This document shows, one piece after another, positions 54,555-61,672 of a stretch of 64,000 nt of DNA. The notes beneath the pieces were generated by a model that saw only the letters and a program-made list of their open reading frames with translations, had not been told where the DNA came from and did no database searches. Source of the DNA: Halomonas sp. Bachu 37 (lineage in GTDB: Bacteria; Pseudomonadota; Gammaproteobacteria; Pseudomonadales; Halomonadaceae). Numbering within the stretch: position 1 is the stretch's first letter; each line of letters begins with the position of its first letter. The stretch is taken from NCBI RefSeq assembly GCF_039691755.1, contig NZ_CP137552.1, positions 310,001-374,000 on the forward strand, in the 5' to 3' direction. The position numbers and the translations under genes were made by a program.

Positions 54555-54568
54555 ATCGAGGGGCAAGT

Positions 54569-54612
54569 ATGGCAACGATCGTGAAGCGTCCAAAAAGGAC
54601 GGAAGTTTCTCA
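54569..54612 (+). pseudogene. Start of a decayed dusA-type tyrosine integrase gene
   Basis: The open frame begins MATIVKRP after GAGGGG, the exact start of integrases that insert into dusA (usual pattern MATIVK-P-SGTWKA). Similarity is lost after about 8-14 codons and the frame no longer encodes an integrase. This is the signature of a deleted integrase gene whose 5' end and ribosome site remain beside its target. The position divergent from dusA fits known dusA-associated elements. Confidence 0.6.
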
Positions 54613-54720
54613 TATCTCGCGCGTATCTGCATCGCTCGTTGTGACCAATCTGAAACGGAATCATTCCCTGGAGGGGGCGGGGAACTCGCAGAAAAAAGCA
54701 CTCCAAGCATGGATCCATGA

Positions 54721-54745
54721 AAAAGCCCGCACGTTGCGGGCTTTT
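54721..54745. terminator. Terminator near the integrase scar
   Basis: A perfect 11-bp stem (AAAAGCCCGCA / TGCGGGCTTTT) with a CGT loop. It would end leftward transcription of the secreted hydrolase gene and any rightward transcript from the scar. Confidence 0.85.
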
Positions 54746-54806
54746 AGTGAAACTATTAATCAGATACATAGGTTTGGATTCTGCAGCTTAAGGTAAAGTG
54801 TGTTTA

Positions 54807-56330
54807 CTACTTCAGTTGCCAATCATCGAGCGGTACTTCGTTTTGGCAACTAGTGTCCACCTGCGCGATTGGGTCGCCAAGGAATTCGTTAATAACGGTG
54901 GAGCGACAATCATTGACCGGACTATGCCCCAGAGCCTGCATCTCGATGGCCTGTAGATTGGGCATGGTGTCGGCAAGCTCATCACTCCAGCGAGTGCCGC
55001 AGCAAGGGTCCATCTGGCCATGGATCGCCAGGGCGGGTGTCTCTGCCGTTACGATGTCGTTATGCTCGGGCGGTACGTCGCCATCTCCGCCCCACCAGGC
55101 GCAGAGCCAGATAGGTTCAAAGCCAATAATGGCAGGTTCTCGCTGTATAGCTGCAATCGAGTCTTGTGGCGTAGGCCGATTGGTCCCCATGTCGTTGCAG
55201 GCCTGAGCCAGGAACGCGCCCATGGCATAGTTGGGTGCTTCGGTAACTGGGTTGTATTCGTCAATCATGAAGAAGCCATAAAGCGATGAGTAGTCGCCTT
55301 CAGGCACTTGTGAAACGATGCGGGGCAGTTCGGCATAATATTGCGGCAGCATCAGGTAAAGAGTGTCGAGAAAAGCGGCACCATCAAAGTATAGCGTTTT
55401 CTGCTCGCCCTCTGATTCCACTTGGGCAATATAGGGCTTGTTATCCAATGCACGGCGCGCTCTATCAACAGCTAAGAACCATGTTGGGATCTGTTCTCGA
55501 CAGGCTTCGCTGTCTTCAACGCACATGGCCAGAACGTCCGTGAATCGACGTTTTAATGTATAGAACTCATCTAACGGCGATCTATTGCGAAGGCTGGTGT
55601 ACCAGGGCCAGCCAAGAACGGCGGCTCTCACACTGTCGGGGTAATAGCGAACATAGGACAGCGCTGTGCCACTCCCGGTAGAGGAACCGAAAATATTCAC
55701 GTTGTCATAATTAAGCAGGTTACGAATCTCTTCGACATCGCGTGAAGTGGCGCTTTCCGTATATTGAGCAACCTCAATGCCCTCATCTTCAAGCTTTTGG
55801 TAACAATCGGCTACTTCCTTCGTGATGTGTTTCATCCGTTCCATGGGATCGAGCGAAGACGTTAGCGCCGGCGTGTGGATAATATTGTGGTACGGAGACA
55901 CGGCTGCATAGCCTGGGCACTCCAATGAAGGAATGGCATGCTTAAAGCCGCGAGGATCAAACACCACTAATGAGCGGTTGCCAATATCCTTGCGCAGTTG
56001 CTCAATGTAATCAGTATTGCCGAGGATGGAGTACCCTGGGCCGCCGGGGAAAAAGACCACGGGATCACTTTCCGCGTCGGCTTCGTTTTCAGTCTCTGGG
56101 TCGATAACACCTATGGGGAGTTCAATCGTATTCCCGTTTGGGTCGTCCCAGTTTTCTTGACCATAGAAGGTGTAGCAACTGGCATTGAGGTCTTCAAGCG
56201 CTTGTGCAGCACAAGAGGTGCTTTCTAGCCGAGGTATAGAGTTGTCGTTGGTTTCTGCATGAGCCAGTCCGGTGCCTAGCAAAGTCATCAGGCATAGACT
56301 GCCGAAAGCTTTATACTTGTTGTGGCGCAT
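54807..56330 (-). CDS. Secreted TAP-like alpha/beta hydrolase
   Basis: This encodes a 507-residue protein with a signal peptide (MRHNKYKAFGSLCLMTLLGTGLAHA, read in parts, cleavage about residue 25). The fold carries the nucleophile motif FGSSTGSGTAL (Ser near residue 220), and the C-terminal TAP-like domain has AIHGQMDPCC (Asp) and ALGHSPVND (His). The pattern resembles tripeptidyl-aminopeptidase-like S33 enzymes. Codon use looks more AT-rich than that of the neighbours. Its place beside the dusA scar suggests it could be foreign cargo or an insertion-site neighbour. The substrate is unknown. Confidence 0.85.
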   Translation of the reverse strand: MRHNKYKAFGSLCLMTLLGTGLAHAETNDNSIPRLESTSCAAQALEDLNASCYTFYGQENWDDPNGNTIELPIGVIDPETENEADAESDPVVFFPGGPGYSILGNTDYIEQLRKDIGNRSLVVFDPRGFKHAIPSLECPGYAAVSPYHNIIHTPALTSSLDPMERMKHITKEVADCYQKLEDEGIEVAQYTESATSRDVEEIRNLLNYDNVNIFGSSTGSGTALSYVRYYPDSVRAAVLGWPWYTSLRNRSPLDEFYTLKRRFTDVLAMCVEDSEACREQIPTWFLAVDRARRALDNKPYIAQVESEGEQKTLYFDGAAFLDTLYLMLPQYYAELPRIVSQVPEGDYSSLYGFFMIDEYNPVTEAPNYAMGAFLAQACNDMGTNRPTPQDSIAAIQREPAIIGFEPIWLCAWWGGDGDVPPEHNDIVTAETPALAIHGQMDPCCGTRWSDELADTMPNLQAIEMQALGHSPVNDCRSTVINEFLGDPIAQVDTSCQNEVPLDDWQLK

Positions 56331-56439
56331 GACGTCTCTCCATTCATAGTTAGTTATGTTAGCGAGAAAGACGGCAAATGCTTTGCCGTAGCCCCACTAT
56401 AGTTGAGTAAACCCTAAGCAACAGTGATTGAGATTTTCC

Positions 56440-56474
56440 AACAAACAGCCCGCCGGGGTGGCGGGCTGTTTGTT
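56440..56474. terminator. Terminator after the GH15 gene
   Basis: A stem of at least 12 bp (AAACAGCCCGCC / GGCGGGCTGTTT) with a GGGGT loop, flanked by A-rich and T-rich bases. It separates two minus-strand genes and can stop leftward transcription of the GH15 gene. Confidence 0.88.
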
Positions 56475-56539
56475 TGGGGCAACATCCTCAAGAGGATCTG
56501 TTCTCGCCGCACGTCCGCTTCGCTTATAAGTCGCTTCGT

Positions 56540-58360
56540 TCACTCTTCACCCCGCTCTTCGGCCGGGCCTTTTCTTCCTTGTTTGCTGCAGCAGCTGAGG
56601 TTGTGGGCGCTGTTGATCAGACCGACATGCGAAAAGGCTTGGGGGAAATTGCCGAGCTGGCATTGTCGAACGGGGTCGTACTCTTCGCTTAGTAGCCCCA
56701 GGTCATTGCGTATGCCGAGGAGCTTGTTGAAGAGGGCGTGTGCCTCGTCTTTGCGTTCCAGAAGAATCAGTGCGTCGACAAGCCAAAAACCACAGACGAT
56801 AAAAGCGCCTTCGCCATCGGTAAGACGTTGTTCTTTCCTGGCGTCCCTGAAACGGTACACGAAACCTTCATGGACGAGGTCATGCTGTATGGCTTCGATC
56901 GTGCCCTGCATGCGGGGGTCCTTTGCGGGTAAGAACCCGACTTGCGGTAGCAGTAATAGCGATGCATCCAGTGTATCCGAACCGTAATATTCCACGAATG
57001 AGTTGAGCTTGCGATTGAATCCTTTCTCGCAGACTTCAGCATGGATCTCCTGGCGAAGGGCACGCCAGTGCTCGAGATCGCCGTCGAGCCCGAATTCTTC
57101 TACGCCTTTGATGGCGCGGTCGACGGCAACCCAGGCCATGACTTTCGAGTGTGTGTAATGCTGCGCCGGGCCACGATGCTCCCACAGGCTCATGCCTTTT
57201 TCCTGCCAGTGCTTTTCGAGAAACTCGATCAGTTGGCATTGCACAGCCCAGATATCTTCTGTGGGCTCGATATGATGAACGCGACTGAAATGCAGGCCAT
57301 CCATGACTTCACCGTAGATATCCAGTTGCTGCTGCTGGTCGGCAAGGTTACCGACACGTACCGGACGGCTGTCATTGAAACCGGTTAGCCAGTCGAGTTG
57401 GTGTTCGTAAAGACGACGCTCACCGGCGAGGCCATAGACGGGCTGGAGCTTGGCGGGATCACCGGCTACCGAGCGCAGCAACCATTCACGCCAGGCGCAG
57501 GCTTCGTTCCGGTAACCTGACGAAAGCAGGGCATACAGGGTAAACGTGGTGTCCCGCAACCAGGTGTAGCGGTAATCCCAGTTGAGTCGACCGCCCGTCT
57601 CCTCGGGTAGTGAAGTGGTGGCGGCGCCGACCATGCCTCCGGTCTCGATATGGGTGAGCGCCTTGAGCGTGATCAATGAGCGGACGACCGGCTCGCGAAA
57701 TTCTTCGCTGATATCGCAGCGCGCGCTCCATTCCTGCCACCATTTCTCGGTTTCCCGCAATGCCCGCTGAGCATTGCGGGAGGCAGGTTCATTGTGAAAG
57801 GAGGGATACCAGGTGAGCACGAAGGGCACGCTCTGGCCTGCTTCAATGGTGAAAGTGCCCCTTATGTCATCCTCATTGGTTTCCAGTTCCACGGAGGTTT
57901 CCAGGCGCAAGCTATCGGGGCCGGATACCGCCGTGATGCCTTTTTTACGCCGATGCACCCAAGGGGCTACATGGCCATACCCGAAACGAAAGATAGCATG
58001 CAGTTGCATCTCCACCGTGCCCTCGTGGCCTTCGACGATACGGATCACATCCACAACATTAGCGGCGTCACGCGAAAGGGGCATGAAATCGATGATCGAA
58101 GCACTGCCCGACGCCGTTTCCACGACTGTTTCAAGGACCAGGGTTTCACCGCGGTAACATCGGGTTTGAGAAATGACTTCTTCAGTGGGCCATAGTTTCC
58201 AATAGCCATTGTCCGGCTCGCCTATCAACTTAGCGCAACAGGCATCCGAATCGAAACGAGGCAGACATAGCCAGTCGATCGAACCGTTGTCGTCGATGAG
58301 AGTAGCTGTGCGCATGTTGCCGATAAAACCGTATTTTTCGATTCTTGATAACTGTCCCAT
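56540..58360 (-). CDS. Glycoside hydrolase family 15 (glucoamylase/trehalase-like)
   Basis: This encodes a 606-residue enzyme of the GH15 type. The N-terminal trehalase-associated beta-sandwich (MGQLSRIEKYGFIGNMRTATL, short parts) is followed by the (alpha/alpha)6 barrel with WDYRYTWLRDTTFTLYAL, a probable acid in SLWEHRG and base in LLSEEYDPV. Absence of a signal peptide places it in the cytoplasm, where it may degrade maltose, trehalose or glycogen-like substrates. Halomonas-like hosts use trehalose as a compatible solute, but this gene alone cannot tell the substrate. It reads divergently from the ThDP-enzyme gene. Confidence 0.9.
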   Translation of the reverse strand: MGQLSRIEKYGFIGNMRTATLIDDNGSIDWLCLPRFDSDACCAKLIGEPDNGYWKLWPTEEVISQTRCYRGETLVLETVVETASGSASIIDFMPLSRDAANVVDVIRIVEGHEGTVEMQLHAIFRFGYGHVAPWVHRRKKGITAVSGPDSLRLETSVELETNEDDIRGTFTIEAGQSVPFVLTWYPSFHNEPASRNAQRALRETEKWWQEWSARCDISEEFREPVVRSLITLKALTHIETGGMVGAATTSLPEETGGRLNWDYRYTWLRDTTFTLYALLSSGYRNEACAWREWLLRSVAGDPAKLQPVYGLAGERRLYEHQLDWLTGFNDSRPVRVGNLADQQQQLDIYGEVMDGLHFSRVHHIEPTEDIWAVQCQLIEFLEKHWQEKGMSLWEHRGPAQHYTHSKVMAWVAVDRAIKGVEEFGLDGDLEHWRALRQEIHAEVCEKGFNRKLNSFVEYYGSDTLDASLLLLPQVGFLPAKDPRMQGTIEAIQHDLVHEGFVYRFRDARKEQRLTDGEGAFIVCGFWLVDALILLERKDEAHALFNKLLGIRNDLGLLSEEYDPVRQCQLGNFPQAFSHVGLINSAHNLSCCSKQGRKGPAEERGEE

Positions 58361-58555
58361 GCTTGGCTGTCCTTGTTCATCGAAGGCGCTTTTAACTTAA
58401 ACATCAGACGGTGATGCGGCAAATGAAGGCATCAGGTAATGGGCTTAAATAACTGAATAAAAATTATTTTTAAATTAATTTCAGGTTTATTAATAACTTT
58501 AAAAAACAAATTGTTAGCACTACTAGGATTAAGTTGAATGAGATGATTATCCACA

Positions 58556-58585
58556 TTGACCGTCGCGGTTTCGAGGGTCTATACC
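58556..58585 (+). promoter_or_regulatory. Promoter candidate of the ThDP-enzyme operon
   Basis: A TTGACC box (58556-58561) and a TATACC box (58580-58585) are 18 bases apart. The surrounding 58440-58640 is strongly AT-rich compared with the rest. It is a plausible sigma-70 promoter about 65-70 bases before the ATG at 58658. Confidence 0.45.
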
Positions 58586-58657
58586 TTTAAGTCATGCATG
58601 TTTAAGCATTAATTAGAGCTTAGCTAAAATGAGATGCTTTGGGTATGGAGGCTTGAT

Positions 58658-60457
58658 ATGAGTGAGCAACAGGTAGGCGATTTTCTGCTCAAGCGGCTTG
58701 GGGAATGGGGAATCAGCCGTATTTACGGTTATCCCGGTGATGGCAGTAACGGCATCATGGGGGCGCTGAACCGAGCCGACGATCAGTTCGAGTTCATCCA
58801 GACCCGACACGAGGAGATGGCCGCGTTCATGGCCTGCGCCCACGCCAAGTTCACCGGCGAGGTGGGCATCTGCACCGCCACCTCCGGCCCCGGGGCGATT
58901 CACCTGCTCAACGGACTCTATGATGCCAAGAAGGACCACCAGCCGGTGGTGGCCATCGTCGGCCAACAGGCGCGCGCCGCCATGGGCGGTGAGTATCAGC
59001 AGGAAGTGGATCTGGTGTCGCTGTTCAAGGATGTCGCCCACGAATACGTGCATATGGCGACCAGTCCGGCCCAGATACGCCACCTGGTGGATCGGGCGAT
59101 CCGCATCGCTCTCTCCGAGCGCACCGTGACCGCGATCATCATTCCCAGCGACCTGCAGACCCAGCCGGCCGTGGAAAAGCCGCCGAGGGCGCATGGCACC
59201 GTCCACTCCGGGGTCGGCTACACCCCGCCGCGCACGGTACCGCACGAAGACGATCTCAGGCGGGCAGCGCAGGTACTCAACGAGGGTGAGCGCGTGGGAA
59301 TTTTGGTCGGCGCAGGCGCCTTGGGTGCCACCGATGAGGTGATCCAGATCGCCGAGAAGCTCGGCGCCGGGGTGGCCAAGGCGCTGCTCGGGCGGGCGGC
59401 GGTGCCCGACGATCTACCCTTCGTCACCGGCTCGATCGGGCTGCTGGGTACCAACCCCAGCTGGGAGATGATGTCGAACTGCGACACTCTGCTGATGATC
59501 GGTTCGGGCTTCCCCTATTCCGAGTTCCTGCCCGAGGAAGGCCAGGCACGAGGCGTTCAGATCGATATCGACGCCCGTCAGGTGAGCATGCGCTATCCCA
59601 TGGAGGTCAACCTGATAGGGGACAGCGCCGCGACCCTGCAGGCGTTGCTGCCGCACCTCACGCAGAAGACCGACCGTGACTGGCGCGAGCATCTCGAGAA
59701 GAGTATCGCTCAGTGGTGGGATGTGCTCGAGGAGCGCGCCATGGCCGAGGCCGATCCGGTCAATCCGCAGCGGATCTTCTGGGAGCTTTCGCCCAGGCTG
59801 CCCGATAACTGCATCCTGACCAGCGACTCCGGCTCCGCCGCCAACTGGTATGCACGTGATCTGAAGCTGCGCCGCGGCATGATGGCCTCGCTTTCCGGCG
59901 GGCTTGCCACCATGGGCAACGGCGTGCCCTACGCCATCGCCGCCAAGTTCGCCCATCCCGACCGCCCGGTGATCGCCATGGTCGGTGACGGTGCCATGCA
60001 GATGGCTGGCAATATGGAGTTGGTCACCATCGCCAAGTACTGGCAACGCTGGAGCAATCCGAACCTGGTAATCATGGTGCTCAACAACCAGGACCTCAAC
60101 CAGGTGACCTGGGAGATGCGCGTGATGGAGGGCGACCCAAAATACGAGGCCTCCCAGGACATTCCCGATTTCCCTTATGCCGAGTATGCCAAGCTGATCG
60201 GCCTGGAGGGCATCAAGGTTACCGAGCCCGACGCCTTGGCGGGAGCCTGGGATCGTGCGCTTGCCGCCGACAGACCGGTGGTCATGGAGGTGGTCGCCGA
60301 CCCCAACGTGCCGCCGATACCTCCGCACATCAAGCGCGAACAGGCACAGGCTTACATGTCGGCACTGATGCACGGCGATCCTGATGCGCTGGGCATCGTC
60401 AAGGCTTCGTTCAAGCAGTTTGCGCGGGAGTTCACTCCCAAGTTGCGCAAGCACTGA
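58658..60457 (+). CDS. ThDP-dependent enzyme (pyruvate oxidase/acetolactate synthase family)
   Basis: This encodes a 599-residue cytoplasmic enzyme with the three-domain ThDP fold. The activating glutamate lies in IQTRHEEMAAFMA, the FAD/central domain in ILVGAGALGATDEV, and the ThDP-binding motif is AMVGDGAMQMAGN with NN at LNNQDLNQV. ATG 58658 follows GGAGG by six bases. It is followed by an enolase-superfamily dehydratase and a large FAD/Fe-S dehydrogenase on the same strand, so it may decarboxylate or ligate a 2-oxo acid made by them. PoxB-like acetate formation is another option. Confidence 0.88.
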   Translation: MSEQQVGDFLLKRLGEWGISRIYGYPGDGSNGIMGALNRADDQFEFIQTRHEEMAAFMACAHAKFTGEVGICTATSGPGAIHLLNGLYDAKKDHQPVVAIVGQQARAAMGGEYQQEVDLVSLFKDVAHEYVHMATSPAQIRHLVDRAIRIALSERTVTAIIIPSDLQTQPAVEKPPRAHGTVHSGVGYTPPRTVPHEDDLRRAAQVLNEGERVGILVGAGALGATDEVIQIAEKLGAGVAKALLGRAAVPDDLPFVTGSIGLLGTNPSWEMMSNCDTLLMIGSGFPYSEFLPEEGQARGVQIDIDARQVSMRYPMEVNLIGDSAATLQALLPHLTQKTDRDWREHLEKSIAQWWDVLEERAMAEADPVNPQRIFWELSPRLPDNCILTSDSGSAANWYARDLKLRRGMMASLSGGLATMGNGVPYAIAAKFAHPDRPVIAMVGDGAMQMAGNMELVTIAKYWQRWSNPNLVIMVLNNQDLNQVTWEMRVMEGDPKYEASQDIPDFPYAEYAKLIGLEGIKVTEPDALAGAWDRALAADRPVVMEVVADPNVPPIPPHIKREQAQAYMSALMHGDPDALGIVKASFKQFAREFTPKLRKH

Positions 60458-60513
60458 GCTTCGTTCGCTGATCACCGTGTGGGTGGTCTTCGTGCGCGAA
60501 AGGAGGAGTTGCG

Positions 60514-61617
60514 ATGCTTCAGCCGCATATTCCGATCGAAACCGTCGAGGTGTCGGCTTACGAGATCCCCACCGATGCACCGGAATCCGACGGCACCCTC
60601 ACCTGGGATACCACCACCCTGGTGCTGGTCGAGCTTAGCGTCGGCGGAACATGCGGGCTCGGCTACACCTACGCGCACCAATCCTGCGCCACGCTGATTC
60701 GCGACAAGCTCGCCGCCCTTATCGAAGGGCACGATGCGCTGGCGGTGCGCGGCGGCTGGCTGAAGATGGTCGATGCGATTCGCAACCTTGGTCGGCCGGG
60801 CATCAGTTCGATGGCGATCGCCGCCGTCGACGTGGCGCTATGGGATCTGAAGGCACGATTGCTCGATCTGCCGCTGGTCTCGCTGCTGGGTGCAGTGCGC
60901 CCGACGGTGCCGGTCTACGGCAGCGGCGGCTTCACCTCCTATTCGGTAAAAGGCCTTCAGCGTCAGCTTGGCGGCTGGGTCGAGGCAGGTATCCCGCGCG
61001 TGAAAATGAAGATTGGTCGCGAGCCCGAGCGAGACCTGGAGCGTATCCGCCTGGCGCGCGAAGCGATCGGCCCCGAAGCCGAGCTGTTTGTGGACGCTAA
61101 TGGCGCCTATGCCCGCAAGCAGGCGCTGGCCATGGCCGAGGCCTTCGCCACCCATGGCGTGAGCTGGTTCGAAGAGCCGGTATCGTCGGATGACCTGGCG
61201 GGCCTGCGCCTGCTACGCGACCGCGCACCGGGCGGTGTCGAGATCTCCGCTGGCGAGTACGGCTACGGCTTGCCTTATTTCCGGCGCATGCTCGAGGCGG
61301 GAGCGGTGGACGTGCTGCAGGCCGACCTGACCCGTTGTGCCGGAATCACTGGCTTTCTCGATGTCGCCGCACTGTGCGATGCCCACCAGATCCCGCTCTC
61401 CGCCCATACCGCACCAGCGCTGCACCTGCACCCTGGCTGCGCCACGACGCGAACGCGGCATCTGGAGTATTTTCACGATCATGTACGGATCGAATCGATG
61501 CTGTTCGAGGGGGTCGCCGAGCCGGATTCACAGGGCAACCTGAGCCCCGACCTTGGCCAGCCCGGCCTGGGGCTGACGTTCAGGCACCACCAGGCGGAGC
61601 GCTATCGGATTGTATGA
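60514..61617 (+). CDS. Mandelate racemase/muconate lactonizing family enzyme (acid-sugar dehydratase type)
   Basis: This encodes a 367-residue enolase-superfamily protein. The mandelate-racemase subgroup pattern is visible: K-x-K in RVKMKIGREPER, metal ligands in VDANGAYAR, FEEPVSSDD and ISAGEYGYG, and the His/Asp dyad in DVLQADLTRCAG and SAHTAPALHLHP. That subgroup usually racemises or dehydrates acid sugars. GGAG precedes ATG 60514. It sits 56 bases after the ThDP enzyme and 55 before the FAD/Fe-S dehydrogenase. A sugar-acid pathway is inferred; the substrate is not known. Confidence 0.88.
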   Translation: MLQPHIPIETVEVSAYEIPTDAPESDGTLTWDTTTLVLVELSVGGTCGLGYTYAHQSCATLIRDKLAALIEGHDALAVRGGWLKMVDAIRNLGRPGISSMAIAAVDVALWDLKARLLDLPLVSLLGAVRPTVPVYGSGGFTSYSVKGLQRQLGGWVEAGIPRVKMKIGREPERDLERIRLAREAIGPEAELFVDANGAYARKQALAMAEAFATHGVSWFEEPVSSDDLAGLRLLRDRAPGGVEISAGEYGYGLPYFRRMLEAGAVDVLQADLTRCAGITGFLDVAALCDAHQIPLSAHTAPALHLHPGCATTRTRHLEYFHDHVRIESMLFEGVAEPDSQGNLSPDLGQPGLGLTFRHHQAERYRIV

Positions 61618-61672
61618 GCGCTTCACCGTTTGGCGCTTACTTATCATAGACTCGTTAAGCGCAAGGATTGCC

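Larger units (their letters stand above)
54466..54806. other. dusA-flanking gap with element remnants
   Basis: These 341 bases lie between dusA and the secreted hydrolase gene. They contain three TTGGTAC repeats (54514, 54525, 54548), a decayed integrase start (54569), a CATGGATCCATG palindrome (54708-54719) and the terminator at 54721. Apart from the integrase start, the short open frames look unconvincing. The whole segment fits the scar of a dusA-integrated element. Confidence 0.5.

Noticed and set aside
54458..54769. 103-codon minus frame next to dusA
   Set aside because: It overlaps the dusA start region and the terminator hairpin, with no ribosome site or known domain.
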